Assembly: GCF_003386195.1 (NCBI RefSeq)
Contig: NZ_QRDX01000001.1
Coordinates: forward strand, 434,001-498,000
From: Seonamhaeicola aphaedonensis
GTDB taxonomy: Bacteria; Bacteroidota; Bacteroidia; Flavobacteriales; Flavobacteriaceae
Length of the DNA stretch: 64,000 nucleotides
Direction: 5' to 3'
Part shown: positions 47,945-57,276 of the stretch, piece by piece
How positions within the stretch are numbered: position 1 is the first letter of the stretch
How the letters are laid out: every line of letters starts with the position of its first letter
Notes under the pieces: generated by a model
Told to the model about the DNA's origin: nothing
What the model saw: only the letters and a program-made list of their open reading frames with translations
The model's database searches: none
Position numbers and translations under genes: made by a program

Positions 47945-48472
47945 CTATATGACAAACGTTCGTTTTTTCTTGTGTTCACTATCTTCATAACGTTTTACAC
48001 ATTCATGATAAATTTTGATTGCTTCTTCAGAATTTCCCCATCCACCAACATCAACCTTTTTCTTTTCTAAATCTTTATAGACCTGAAAAAAGTGTTCTAT
48101 CTCTTTTAACCTGTGTGGATTTAAATCAGAAATATCACTTCTGTGACTCCATACAGGGTCTGATACTGGTACACAAATAATCTTTTCATCTGGTCCCTTT
48201 TCATCTGTCATATGAAAAACGCCTACAGGCCTAACCTCCATTACCACCATAGGATAAGAAGGCTCTGTAGATAAAACCAAAACATCTAAAGGATCTTGGT
48301 CTAAAGCTAAGGTTTCAGGTATAAACCCATAATCGCCAGGATACATCATTGACGAGAATAAAGTACGATCAAAACGAATTTTATTTAATGTGAAATCATA
48401 TTCGTATTTGTTTCTACTTCCTTTTGGGATTTCTATGAGAACATCAAAAGTAATTTCTTTTTTCTTAGCCAT
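47945..48472 (-). CDS. ppa: Soluble inorganic pyrophosphatase (family I)
   Basis: 175 residues from ATG 48472 (MAKKKEITFDVLIEIP). Active-site motifs: GSRNKYEYD, YPGDYGFIPET and DQDPLDVLV, the family-I D-x-D-P-x-D. It hydrolyses pyrophosphate to drive biosynthesis. It lies next to the membrane pyrophosphatase gene, but each has its own terminator or spacer. Confidence 0.97.
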   Translation of the reverse strand: MAKKKEITFDVLIEIPKGSRNKYEYDFTLNKIRFDRTLFSSMMYPGDYGFIPETLALDQDPLDVLVLSTEPSYPMVVMEVRPVGVFHMTDEKGPDEKIICVPVSDPVWSHRSDISDLNPHRLKEIEHFFQVYKDLEKKKVDVGGWGNSEEAIKIYHECVKRYEDSEHKKKRTFVI

Positions 48473-48490
48473 ATTATCTATTTTAGGCAG

Positions 48491-48521
48491 CAAAGTTACT
48501 GAACCTAATAGCTTTTAACAA
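48491..48521 (-). promoter_or_regulatory. ppa promoter
   Basis: On the minus strand TTG (48519-48521) is 20 bases upstream of TAACTTTG (48491-48498), a perfect -7 box. The start site would be about 12 bases before the ppa ATG. Confidence 0.65.
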
Positions 48522-48754
48522 CAATAAATTCTCACATTTCAATATTTTTACAAAAGCATAAAGTTGATTAAGCTTCCAAAGCAATTTGTTAAAAAACCCT
48601 ATCAATAATTGTTATATTGTGAGCAATTACTGTATTTATCCTAAATTAAGGTATACTATAATACCTATACTAAGTTAGAAAGAACCACAGAGTTTGAGAA
48701 ATTAAAAGAGATTGGCAGCAAGTAATTTAGAATTAGGAATAGAGTTAAAAATCA

Positions 48755-48779
48755 AAATCCATGATTTTGTCATGGATTT
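48755..48779 (-). terminator. Hairpin, possible icd terminator
   Basis: A perfect 10-bp stem AAATCCATGA / TCATGGATTT has a 5-base loop. On the minus strand it is followed by TGATTTTTAAC. If used by icd, the 3' untranslated region would be about 220 bases. Confidence 0.45.
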
Positions 48780-48837
48780 CAATTCGATTTCAAAAAAAAA
48801 ATCGCACTTTTCAACTAACTCTAAACTAATCAACTAT

Positions 48838-48888
48838 ATGAATAAACTTTTTATAACAATTTTTTCCCTTTTCTTTTTACAAATGTAA
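48838..48888 (+). pseudogene. Signal-peptide stub of a lost gene
   Basis: ATG followed by a complete signal-type sequence MNKLFITIFSLFFLQM and then TAA. The sequence after it is non-coding AT-rich DNA. It reads like the first 16 codons of a secreted protein whose body was deleted or disrupted. Confidence 0.35.
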
Positions 48889-48897
48889 TATTTGATT

Positions 48898-48917
48898 TTA
48901 ATATATTTTTATTTATA
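48898..48917 (+). repeat. AT-rich direct repeat, copy 1
   Basis: The 20 bases TTAATATATTTTTATTTATA recur exactly at 50572-50591, on the other side of icd. Similar AT-rich sequence continues for about 30 bases after both. Confidence 0.5.
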
Positions 48918-49000
48918 ATTTTTATATTATGTATAAATATTATTTATGTTTTAAACAGAGCTCGTTACAACGTTTTTAATGCCTTGATTAAATTCATTTT

Positions 49001-50533
49001 TTATTCTCCCTGCCCAAGTGAGAACGCTCTTTTTCCATTAAACTCATAAAGGTTTTCGGTTTTAATAATATCCATACCTTCGTTATGTAGTTTTGAAAGG
49101 AGCGCAATAATCTGCTCAAATTCTACGGGCTTATACACGGGAGTACCACCTTCAATATCGGCATCCATGGCAACAAATCTACAACGCCAATGGTCTGTAC
49201 AATAGGTTTCTTTCAAGCCTTTTGGGAACACCTTTACCCCTCTATTGGTAATCATTTTTAACTTAAGCTTGAAAGCACTAATATTAGAAAGTATCTCCCC
49301 TATTTCTTCTGGATTTGTACCTTTCCAATCTATAAATACATCAACTCCCAACAATTGTTTATTTGTTAGTTTACGCTTATAATCAGGAATAGTGATTTTA
49401 CCTGTACCACTGGCCATTGTACTTTCTTGCAACCTCTTTGGTTTTTCTCCTAACCTCTCTATAATAGCCTCTGCAAATTCTGAAGTAGATAATTTTTTAA
49501 TACTGAATTTATTGTCGTAAATATCGGCGGTATGATGTCCCGCTTCTAGTGTAGATAACCACGCATTTTTAACTTTATCTGCTACTTCTGTTTGCCCAAT
49601 ATAAGCTAACATATTGATAGCAGCATTTAATAAACCTGAAGGGTTGGCTACATTTTGTCCTGCAATGTCAGGAGCCGATCCATGGATAGCCTCAAACATT
49701 GCTATATTCTTACCAATATTCGCAGAGCCTGCCATTCCAACTGAACCACCAATTTCTGCAGCAATGTCAGATATAATATCTCCATACAGATTTGATGTCA
49801 CTATAACATCATAACGTTCTGGATGTGCCGCTAAATGTGCAGCGCCAATATCAATAATTTGTGATTCATTAATAATATCAGGATATTCGGCTGCAATTTC
49901 TAAGAACACTTTATGAAACAAACCATCTGTTAGTTTCATAATATTGTCCTTAACCATACAAGTTACTTTCTTCCTACCAAAAGCTCTGGCATATTCAAAA
50001 GTGTAACGTACAATTCGTTCACAACCTGGTCTGGTAATTAGTTTTAGGCATTGAACCACATCATCGGTTTGTTGATGCTCTATACCTGCATACAAATCCT
50101 CCTCATTTTCACGAATTATTACTACATCCATATCTGGAAAGTTCGTCTTTACAAAAGGATGTAGGGCATTTACAGGACGTACGTTAGCAAATAAACCAAG
50201 TGATTTTCTCAGTGTAACATTTAAGCTTTTGTAGCCTTTTCCTTGAGGTGTTGTTACTGGAGCCTTTAATATTATTTTTGCATCACCAATGATATCCCAA
50301 GCTTTAGTTGAAATACCAGAAGTGTTTCCAGATAAGTACACTTGTTCACCTAATTCAATAAAATTAGGCTCTATATTGGCTCCAGCTGCCTTAAGAATTT
50401 TTAGTGTTACATCCATTATTTCTGGACCAATACCATCTCCTTGGGCAATGGCTATTTTTACCTTTTGTTGAGTTTTGTTTAGCTTTTTACTAGCGTAGTT
50501 CTTAGAGCTACCATTTAATAATTCTGTTTCCAT
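49001..50533 (-). CDS. icd: NADP-dependent isocitrate dehydrogenase (long form)
   Basis: 510 residues. The first 350 are the beta-decarboxylating dehydrogenase fold: QGDGIGPEI, substrate motif SLNVTLRKSLGLFANVRP, IIRENEEDLYAGIE, NLYGDIISDIAAEIGGSVG and EAIHGSAPDIAG. An extra C-terminal domain of about 130 residues follows (VDVFIDWKGTNPEEIGEIL onward), as in Thermus-type IDH. It oxidises isocitrate to 2-oxoglutarate in the TCA cycle and supplies NADPH. A -7-like box lies upstream and AT-rich repeats flank the gene. Confidence 0.93.
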   Translation of the reverse strand: METELLNGSSKNYASKKLNKTQQKVKIAIAQGDGIGPEIMDVTLKILKAAGANIEPNFIELGEQVYLSGNTSGISTKAWDIIGDAKIILKAPVTTPQGKGYKSLNVTLRKSLGLFANVRPVNALHPFVKTNFPDMDVVIIRENEEDLYAGIEHQQTDDVVQCLKLITRPGCERIVRYTFEYARAFGRKKVTCMVKDNIMKLTDGLFHKVFLEIAAEYPDIINESQIIDIGAAHLAAHPERYDVIVTSNLYGDIISDIAAEIGGSVGMAGSANIGKNIAMFEAIHGSAPDIAGQNVANPSGLLNAAINMLAYIGQTEVADKVKNAWLSTLEAGHHTADIYDNKFSIKKLSTSEFAEAIIERLGEKPKRLQESTMASGTGKITIPDYKRKLTNKQLLGVDVFIDWKGTNPEEIGEILSNISAFKLKLKMITNRGVKVFPKGLKETYCTDHWRCRFVAMDADIEGGTPVYKPVEFEQIIALLSKLHNEGMDIIKTENLYEFNGKRAFSLGQGE

Positions 50534-50553
50534 GTCTTATTTTTTGTATAATT

Positions 50554-50561
50554 CAAAATTA
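50554..50561 (-). promoter_or_regulatory. -7 promoter element of icd
   Basis: TAATTTTG on the minus strand matches TAnnTTTG and lies 20 bases before the icd ATG. No clear -33 element. Confidence 0.4.
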
Positions 50562-50571
50562 TGACAAAGAA

Positions 50572-50591
50572 TTAATATATTTTTATTTATA
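50572..50591 (+). repeat. AT-rich direct repeat, copy 2
   Basis: Identical to 48898-48917. It sits just upstream of the icd -7 box, where it could act as an UP-like element. Because the sequence is all A and T, chance is not excluded. Confidence 0.5.
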
Positions 50592-50749
50592 TTTTTTATT
50601 AAAAACATAAATATTTTTTATATTACAATGAGATTTCACACCACTATGGCCAAATAAAAAATGTGACAATTACGTTTAATAATTGAAAAACCCGATAAGA
50701 AGGAACAATGAAAATTGTGAGATAACCTTACACGGCCAAAGTAAAATCT

Positions 50750-53257
50750 TTAAAAATTAAATCCAAAACTACCTGTTACACCAAACTTTCTAGCATTTGG
50801 ATATAATGTCTCATCTTTATAATTACCTCGGAAGTTAAAATCAATTCTAAAGACCTTAAATATATTTCCTATACCAAGTCCGTATTCGTAATATATTTTA
50901 TCACTAGGAGCTACTAAAGGAATGTTGAAAGGATTATTAGTTGTGCTTAAAGCTACATTTTTATCAGATATATCTCCCCAAACCCCCCGAATACTCACAA
51001 TCTCTCTTAAATTAAACTTTCTTAGAAAAGGAATTCTAGAAAATAAGCGTCCGTTAAAATTATGTTCCACATGAAATGAAGTATACGTATCAGACACAAA
51101 CTCATAAAAATCTAGTTGCGAAAAAGTGTTATAAATTGAAAAATATGATTGATTACCAGGAATGACACTCAATAAGCCAAGAGGTACCTCTCCAAAAGTT
51201 TTCCCCGCTTCTACTGAAGTTGTTAACCTACCAAAACCACCTAACTGCCAAGGTTGAACATAAGAACATTGTAGTTTAGTATAATCAAAATCGCTATTAA
51301 ATATACTTTTATCTCCAAGACTTATCTGTGCAAAAACTCTAGCATAATCGTCATTTGCATCATAACGCTCAACTCCAAAACCCGTCATTTTTCTACCTGG
51401 GAAAAAATATACTGCAGCTGTAGTTTCAAATTGTTTAATCTCAGATGCTATACCATTTGGCGTATTATAATCTAAACTAAAAGTAGGTGAGGCCGACTCT
51501 AAAGTTCTATAATTTGCTCCTAGCCTTAAAATTAAGTTTCTAAAAGGCTCTGCTTCTATTGCAAAGCTTGTGAGGTTGATTGTAGTTAATTTATCATTGG
51601 CACCAGCAGTTACTACAGCTGAAGAGGCTAGACTTCGTCCCAAAACATCCGTTGAATTGGTCAAACTAGCACCCAATTGCTCAACATCTCGACGATTACC
51701 TCCAGAAATAATCAATCGGCTCTTTTTATCTAACAACCACTTTCCTGAAATACCATACTTGAATTTATCATCTTTAAAACCATAAGCTAAAAAGCCTTCT
51801 AATCGCCATAAATCATTTCTGCCAAAATAAGTGCGTCCACCAGTACGCAACCGTACCCCCTCAACTTCATTAAAACCAAAAGTTGAAAAAATAGGACCAT
51901 AATCTAAAGGTAATGTATTGAACTCAATATATCCAGAAGATAAAATACTCCCCAGATTATACATCTGCTTAAACTTTTTGACCGTCTTTAAAGTGTCTAG
52001 CATTTTATAGACCCCTTTCTCATCTTTATTTAAAGCCTCTAGACGGTTCTTTTGCCAAAAAGCGTCATCTCTGTCATAAACATCTTTGTCATAATTATAG
52101 ACTTCAGCATCATAGAATTTTTTATCTTTTTGAACATTAAATTCATAATTATCGTAAAGTGTGGTACGCTTACCATAAATCCCTCTTGATGTCTCTTTTT
52201 TACTTAAGGCAAAATCAGACATCATATAATCGCGCTTTACCAAAAAAATAGAATCGTTCAATACTTCAAACTCCTGCTCAATATAAATCTCTTTTACCCA
52301 GTTTATATTAGCACTTTTCGAAGCTTGTAAGTTAATCTCCTTAAGTGCGTAAGTTGAATCCGCTACCCAGAAGTCTCCTTTAAAGGTGAGTTCGTTTTTT
52401 CGCCTTGGGTAGTAAATAATATTGAAGCACCACTTATTATCAATATAAGCGCTGTCAGTCAAGACATAGTTATAAGTACTGATACCTGTTCTGGATAACG
52501 GACTCACAAAACTCTTATCGAAAAACTTAAGGTAATTATCATACACATCATAATCGGAATAAAGGTCATCAACAAAATCAATAATTACTTGATTGTCGTT
52601 AAAACCAGAGTTCTTATTACCTTTTAAAACTTCCTTTTCTTTATTTATGATGTTGTCTCCATATACCCTTGACGCCGCTTCATTAATAAACATGGGTAGA
52701 TAGGTTTTCCCTGTAACACGAGAGGTGTCTACTTCATTAAACACAAACTCCATCCCTTTAAAAAACTTGCTTTTTATTAAGGCACTGTCTATGGTATTAA
52801 TATCAAACTCTACTTTTTCATATTTATCGTATTCGTATTGTTTAAAACGCCTTAGGCCATTTTCTCGTTTGTTTTCCCAAATTTTTCTAAGAATATCAAT
52901 AGCTGGATTATTTTTTTTTGATTGCTTTCCAGTCAATAAAACTACAGCATCTAGTTGAGCAGCTTCTTCCTTGAGTGTGAATTTTAGATTATAGTTTACT
53001 TTTTTATCTAGGGAAATTTTTAAGGTTTCATAACCAATAAATGAAATAGTAAGCACATTCCAAGTTTCTTCAGACTCTAAATAAAATTTCCCGTTTTCAT
53101 TAGTAGTTGTTCCTTCAGTAGAGCCTTGAAATATGATGTTAGCAAAAGAAATAGGCTCGTTGTATTCATCAAAAACATAACCACTCACTTTAGTTTGGGC
53201 ATATGCACTAATATTGCAAATAAATGATAATAAAACACCTAGTAATCTCAACTTCAT
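50750..53257 (-). CDS. DUF5686 outer-membrane protein with carboxypeptidase-like regulatory domain
   Basis: 835 residues from ATG 53257 (signal KLRLLGVLLSFICNISAYAQ); an in-frame ATG six codons upstream is also possible. Residues 25-105 are a CarboxypepD_reg-like beta domain (KVSGYVFDEYNEPISFANI). The middle has NPAIDILRKIWENKREN and long beta segments. The C-terminal third looks like an outer-membrane barrel ending GVTGSFGFNF. The family is widespread in Bacteroidota with unknown function. Monocistronic between icd and pdhB. Confidence 0.88.
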   Translation of the reverse strand: MKLRLLGVLLSFICNISAYAQTKVSGYVFDEYNEPISFANIIFQGSTEGTTTNENGKFYLESEETWNVLTISFIGYETLKISLDKKVNYNLKFTLKEEAAQLDAVVLLTGKQSKKNNPAIDILRKIWENKRENGLRRFKQYEYDKYEKVEFDINTIDSALIKSKFFKGMEFVFNEVDTSRVTGKTYLPMFINEAASRVYGDNIINKEKEVLKGNKNSGFNDNQVIIDFVDDLYSDYDVYDNYLKFFDKSFVSPLSRTGISTYNYVLTDSAYIDNKWCFNIIYYPRRKNELTFKGDFWVADSTYALKEINLQASKSANINWVKEIYIEQEFEVLNDSIFLVKRDYMMSDFALSKKETSRGIYGKRTTLYDNYEFNVQKDKKFYDAEVYNYDKDVYDRDDAFWQKNRLEALNKDEKGVYKMLDTLKTVKKFKQMYNLGSILSSGYIEFNTLPLDYGPIFSTFGFNEVEGVRLRTGGRTYFGRNDLWRLEGFLAYGFKDDKFKYGISGKWLLDKKSRLIISGGNRRDVEQLGASLTNSTDVLGRSLASSAVVTAGANDKLTTINLTSFAIEAEPFRNLILRLGANYRTLESASPTFSLDYNTPNGIASEIKQFETTAAVYFFPGRKMTGFGVERYDANDDYARVFAQISLGDKSIFNSDFDYTKLQCSYVQPWQLGGFGRLTTSVEAGKTFGEVPLGLLSVIPGNQSYFSIYNTFSQLDFYEFVSDTYTSFHVEHNFNGRLFSRIPFLRKFNLREIVSIRGVWGDISDKNVALSTTNNPFNIPLVAPSDKIYYEYGLGIGNIFKVFRIDFNFRGNYKDETLYPNARKFGVTGSFGFNF

Positions 53258-53322
53258 AATACAAAAAAACTTCATCAGCAATTACATGCTAATGAAGTTT
53301 ATATAACGTAAAAAATTTTCTT

Positions 53323-54300
53323 TTATTGATACAATACTTTCTTTACTGCTTTGATAACGTCTTCACTATTTGGCAACCATTCTTTCAATAAAACTGGAGA
53401 GTATGGCGCAGGTGTATCAGCTGTGTTTAATTTAATTACCGGTGCGTCTAAATAATCGAATGCTTCAGACTGAACCAAATAAGTAATTTCTGTTGCTACA
53501 CTTCCAAAGGGCCAAGCTTCTTCCAAAACTACCAACCTATTGGTTTTTTTAACAGATTCTATAATAGCTTTTCTATCCATAGGACGAACCGTACGTAAAT
53601 CAATGATTTCACATGAGATACCTTCTTTGTCTAATTCATCGGCAGCCTTGTAAGCTTCCTTAATAATTTTTCCAAAGGATACAATGGTCACATCGTCGCC
53701 TTTTCTTTTAATATCTGCAACGCCTATTGGAATTAAGTACTCTCCTTCTGGCACTTCTCCCTTATCTCCATACATTTGTTCACTTTCCATGAAAATAACT
53801 GGATCATCATCACGAATAGCAGATTTTAATAACCCTTTAGCATCAGCAGGATTTGAAGGCACTACTACTTTTAAACCAGGTGTATTAGCAAACCAATTTT
53901 CAAAAGCCTGTGAGTGTGTAGCACCTAACTGACCCGCAGAAGCCGTAGGCCCACGAAATACAATAGGACATTTAAACTGCCCTCCAGACATCTGCCTAAT
54001 TTTAGCTGCATTATTTATAATCTGATCAATACCAACTAAAGAGAAATTAAAGGTCATGTATTCTACAATGGGTCTATTTCCAGTCATAGTAGACCCAATG
54101 GCAATACCAGCAAAACCAAGCTCTGCAATAGGTGTATCTATAACACGTTTAGGACCAAACTCATCTAACATTCCTTTTGAAGCTTTGTAAGCTCCATTAT
54201 ATTCTGCTACCTCCTCACCCATTAAATATACGCTTTCATCTCGGCGCATTTCTTCGCTCATGGCTTCACAAATAGCCTCTCTAAATTGAATTGTCTTCAT
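53323..54300 (-). CDS. pdhB: Pyruvate dehydrogenase E1 component, beta subunit
   Basis: 325 residues with the transketolase-like fold of E1 beta: MGEEVAEYNGAYKASKGML, the TPP-contact ELGFAGIAIG, MTFNFSLVGIDQIINNAAK, and the C-terminal VVLEEAWPFGSVATEI. Together with E1 alpha it decarboxylates pyruvate to acetyl-CoA on E2. The alpha subunit and E2 are not in this window, so the complex is encoded at separate loci. Confidence 0.95.
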   Translation of the reverse strand: MKTIQFREAICEAMSEEMRRDESVYLMGEEVAEYNGAYKASKGMLDEFGPKRVIDTPIAELGFAGIAIGSTMTGNRPIVEYMTFNFSLVGIDQIINNAAKIRQMSGGQFKCPIVFRGPTASAGQLGATHSQAFENWFANTPGLKVVVPSNPADAKGLLKSAIRDDDPVIFMESEQMYGDKGEVPEGEYLIPIGVADIKRKGDDVTIVSFGKIIKEAYKAADELDKEGISCEIIDLRTVRPMDRKAIIESVKKTNRLVVLEEAWPFGSVATEITYLVQSEAFDYLDAPVIKLNTADTPAPYSPVLLKEWLPNSEDVIKAVKKVLYQ

Positions 54301-54322
54301 TAATCTTGTTTTATTCGAGATG

Positions 54323-54330
54323 CAAAAATA
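54323..54330 (-). promoter_or_regulatory. -7 promoter element of pdhB
   Basis: TATTTTTG on the minus strand matches TAnnTTTG, 22 bases before the ATG. Confidence 0.45.
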
Positions 54331-54534
54331 AGAATTATTGGTTATAATTAACCATAAAACTTGGCAGTAAAATATAGACCCTCTAAAAATTAATAATTTA
54401 ACAGAAATGACTTAAAATTGATGAAGGATTACTATTCAAAAGAAGTTCCATTTATTTAATTAATTCTTAAATATGTTTGCGGTGTTTCTTATGGATACTT
54501 AAAGAGCTACTTTACTTTCTATTTTTTTATAACA
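54331..54534. other. pdhB-etfB divergent intergenic region
   Basis: About 200 bases with no open frame of note. Apart from the pdhB promoter at one end and the etf palindrome at the other I see no distinct element. Confidence 0.4.
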
Positions 54535-54574
54535 TTTCTAAAAAATACTATGCGCGCATAGTATTTTTTAGAAA
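54535..54574. promoter_or_regulatory. Perfect 40-bp palindrome, probable operator of etfBA
   Basis: The 20-base arm TTTCTAAAAAATACTATGCG is followed directly by its exact reverse complement, with the GC-rich centre TATGCGCGCATA in AT-rich DNA. It lies 9 bases upstream of a -7-like TACCTTCG (54584-54591) and so covers the -33 area of the etfB promoter. There is no T-run after it and no gene before it on either strand, so a terminator role is unlikely. A dimeric repressor such as a TetR-type fatty-acid regulator is a reasonable guess. Confidence 0.7.
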
Positions 54575-54627
54575 TAAAATAATTACCTTCGTAGCCATAA
54601 AAAATTGTCTATTTTAAACACAGGTTT

Positions 54628-55374
54628 ATGAATATTTTAGTGTGTATTAGTCATGTTCCCGACACAACTTCTAAGATAAATTTTACAGATAACGACTCCA
54701 AGTTTGACGCCAATGGTGTGCAGTTTGTAATTAATCCTAATGATGAATTTGGATTAACCCGCGCTATGTGGTTTAAAGAAAAGCAAGGCGCTAAAGTTAC
54801 GGTTGTAAATGTTGGAGGCTCTGAAACAGAACCAACACTCAGAAAAGCTTTAGCAATTGGGGCAGATGCAGCTATTCGTGTTAACACCAAAGCCACAGAT
54901 GGTTTTAAAGTTGCTAAACAATTAGCAAAAGTAATAACCGATGGTAGCTTTGACCTTGTCATTGCAGGTAGGGAGTCTATAGATTACAACGGTGGCATGG
55001 TACCAGGTATGGTAGCTGGATTAACTAATGCTAATTTTGTAAATAACTGTATTGCTCTAGAGGTTGATGGTAATACTGCCAGCGCAACCAGAGAAATTGA
55101 TGGAGGAAAAGAAACTATTTCTGTTGGGTTACCTCTAATCATTGGTGGACAAAAAGGATTAGTTGAAGAAAGTGAGCTACGCATCCCAAATATGCGCGGA
55201 ATTATGATGGCACGTCAAAAACCGTTAACGGTTGTTGAACCCGATGAAACTAATTCAAAAACAGCTTCAATTAAATTTGAAAAACCAGCACCCAAAGGTG
55301 CGGTAAAGTTAGTACCAGAAGATAATTTAGATGAGTTAATTAATTTACTTCACAACGAAGCAAAAGTTATTTAA
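54628..55374 (+). CDS. etfB: Electron transfer flavoprotein, beta subunit
   Basis: 248 residues: CISHVPDTTSKINF, VINPNDEFGLTRAMWFKEK, IAGRESIDYNGGMVPGMVAG, and the ETF-beta signature region LRIPNMRGIMMARQKPL. With EtfA it takes electrons from acyl-CoA and other dehydrogenases and passes them to the quinone pool through ETF-QO. It lies directly behind the 40-bp palindrome and is followed by etfA after 113 bases. Confidence 0.96.
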   Translation: MNILVCISHVPDTTSKINFTDNDSKFDANGVQFVINPNDEFGLTRAMWFKEKQGAKVTVVNVGGSETEPTLRKALAIGADAAIRVNTKATDGFKVAKQLAKVITDGSFDLVIAGRESIDYNGGMVPGMVAGLTNANFVNNCIALEVDGNTASATREIDGGKETISVGLPLIIGGQKGLVEESELRIPNMRGIMMARQKPLTVVEPDETNSKTASIKFEKPAPKGAVKLVPEDNLDELINLLHNEAKVI

Positions 55375-55487
55375 CATCAACTTTTCTGAATTAATTTTAG
55401 GAATATCCTACCAGTAAAAACATTAAATGAAATCTTGAAACCAAATTGTGTTTGGAATAAGCTCAAGACGATGAAAAAGAAAATATT

Positions 55488-56447
55488 ATGTCAGTTTTAG
55501 TATATACAGAATCAGATCAAGGCAAATTAAAAAAAGGGGCTTTTGAAGTAGCGTCTTATGGCAAAGCAGTTGCTAATCAATTAGGAACCACAGTTACGGC
55601 AATTTCTATAAATGCAGATGAAACTTCGGTGTTAGGAAATTATGGCGTAGATAAAGTATTAACTGTTTCAAGTTCAGAATTAGAATCGTTTAATGCTAAA
55701 ATTTATGCGAGCGTTATAAAACAAGCTGCCGAAAAAGAAAACTCCCAAATAGTTATTATCAGCTCTAGTGCAGACAGCAAGTATTTAGCGCCACTTTTAG
55801 CAGTTGACTTACAAGCTGGTTACGTCTCTAATGTTATTGAAACACCAATTAGTACATCGCCATTTACGGTAAAAAGGAATGCCTTCACAAACAAGGCTTT
55901 TGAAATCACTCAAATAAATACCAATGTGAAAATTGTTGGAGTATCAAGTAATGCCTTTGGTTTAGTTGAAAGTAATGGCAGCGCTACTGCAGAAGACTTT
56001 TCGCCTACAATTGAAGCATCAAACTTAAAAGTTGAATCGGTTGACAGAACCACTAATAAGGTAACCATTGCAGATGCTGATATTGTAGTATCGGGTGGAC
56101 GTGGTTTAAAAGGTCCTGAAAACTGGGGTATGATTGAGGAATTAGCCGATGTTTTGGGTGCCGCCACTGCCTGCTCTAAACCAGTGTCAGACTTGGGTTG
56201 GAGACCACATAGTGAACATGTTGGACAAACAGGTAAACCTGTGGCATCTAACCTTTACATTGCTATTGGTATTTCAGGAGCTATTCAACATTTAGCAGGT
56301 GTTAACGCTTCAAAAGTAAAAGTTGTTATTAATACCGATGCCGAAGCACCATTCTTTAAAGCAGCAGATTACGGTGTGGTTGGAGACGCATTTACCGTAG
56401 TACCTAAACTCATAGAAAAAATAAAAGCGTTTAAGGCTCAACAGTAA
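55488..56447 (+). CDS. etfA: Electron transfer flavoprotein, alpha subunit
   Basis: 319 residues. The FAD-binding C-terminal domain has VVSGGRGLKGPENWG, LGAATACSKPVSDLGWRPHSEHVGQTG, YIAIGISGAIQHLAG and INTDAEAPFFKAADYGVVGD, the ETF-alpha signature. It completes the heterodimer with EtfB. Expression is presumably shared with etfB. Confidence 0.96.
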   Translation: MSVLVYTESDQGKLKKGAFEVASYGKAVANQLGTTVTAISINADETSVLGNYGVDKVLTVSSSELESFNAKIYASVIKQAAEKENSQIVIISSSADSKYLAPLLAVDLQAGYVSNVIETPISTSPFTVKRNAFTNKAFEITQINTNVKIVGVSSNAFGLVESNGSATAEDFSPTIEASNLKVESVDRTTNKVTIADADIVVSGGRGLKGPENWGMIEELADVLGAATACSKPVSDLGWRPHSEHVGQTGKPVASNLYIAIGISGAIQHLAGVNASKVKVVINTDAEAPFFKAADYGVVGDAFTVVPKLIEKIKAFKAQQ

Positions 56448-56655
56448 TTTTTTTCATAACTTGTATTCTCAATTACATGGAATAATTTGGCACATTTTAT
56501 CTAAATGTGTGTTTAGCAGTTGGTAAATTCCAAATTTAAACGGTTCTTTGTGCCCGATTAGTTACCTCAGTAAATAAACACTTGGTGTTTTAAGAATCAT
56601 AATTTTATTGAGAGGTAAACATCTGAATGTTTAAATCTCGATTATTGAGTGGAAT

Positions 56656-57276
56656 ATGAGCTTAGTTCGATTAAATATAAAGGGAATATCCTACAGTCAA
56701 ACCCAAAATGGTGCTTATGCATTAATCTTAAACGAAGTAGATGGCGAACGAAAACTTCCTATTGTTATTGGTGCTTTTGAAGCACAATCCATTGCCATTG
56801 CTTTAGAAAAAGAAATTCGCCCCCCCAGACCACTTACTCATGATTTATTCAAAAACTTTGCAGACCGCTTTGATATTGTAGTTAAGCAAGTTATCATCCA
56901 CAAATTAGTTGACGGTGTATTTTTTTCAAGTTTGATATGTGAACGTGATAAAATTGAAGAAATCATTGATGCTAGAACCAGTGATGCCATAGCCTTGGCG
57001 TTGCGTTTTGATGCACCAATTTTTACTTACAAGAATATTTTGGATAAAGCTGGCATTTATTTAAAAGTGAATCCAACAAAAGATGATGAAGATGAATCTA
57101 CAGAAGATAGTGTTTTAGTAGATGATTTAATGGCTAGTGAACTAGAACCTGCTCCACGGGAAAATTATGCCAGTAAAACTTTAGAAGAACTAGAAAACTT
57201 ATTGGATGAAGCTGTTGCCAACGAAGACTACGAAAAGGCCGCTCATATTAGAGACGAAATTTCCAAACGAAAATAA
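56656..57276 (+). CDS. Bifunctional nuclease (BFN/DUF151) family protein with UVR motif
   Basis: 206 residues. The BFN domain (1-135) has LPIVIGAFEAQSIAIALE, PRPLTHDLFKNFADRF and ARTSDAIALALRFDAPIF. A C-terminal UvrB/UvrC (UVR) motif follows an acidic linker (LEELENLLDEAVANEDYEKAAHIRDEI). BFN proteins of plants have RNase and DNase activity; the bacterial role is poorly known. Its stop is directly followed by the transporter start, so the two are co-transcribed. Confidence 0.9.
   Translation: MSLVRLNIKGISYSQTQNGAYALILNEVDGERKLPIVIGAFEAQSIAIALEKEIRPPRPLTHDLFKNFADRFDIVVKQVIIHKLVDGVFFSSLICERDKIEEIIDARTSDAIALALRFDAPIFTYKNILDKAGIYLKVNPTKDDEDESTEDSVLVDDLMASELEPAPRENYASKTLEELENLLDEAVANEDYEKAAHIRDEISKRK

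Larger units (their letters stand above)
48522..49000. other. Long intergenic region ppa-icd
   Basis: About 500 bases of very AT-rich DNA without a real gene. It holds a hairpin (48755-48779), a truncated signal-peptide frame (48838-48888) and an AT-rich repeat (48898-48917) that recurs upstream of icd. A loose dyad AATTGTTATATTGTGAGCAA lies near 48607. It looks like the site of a lost gene. Confidence 0.5.

Noticed and set aside
56448-56655. TTGGCACATTTTATC in the etfA-BFN spacer as a sigma-54 promoter
   Set aside because: The -24-like part matches, but there is no GC or GT at the -12 position.
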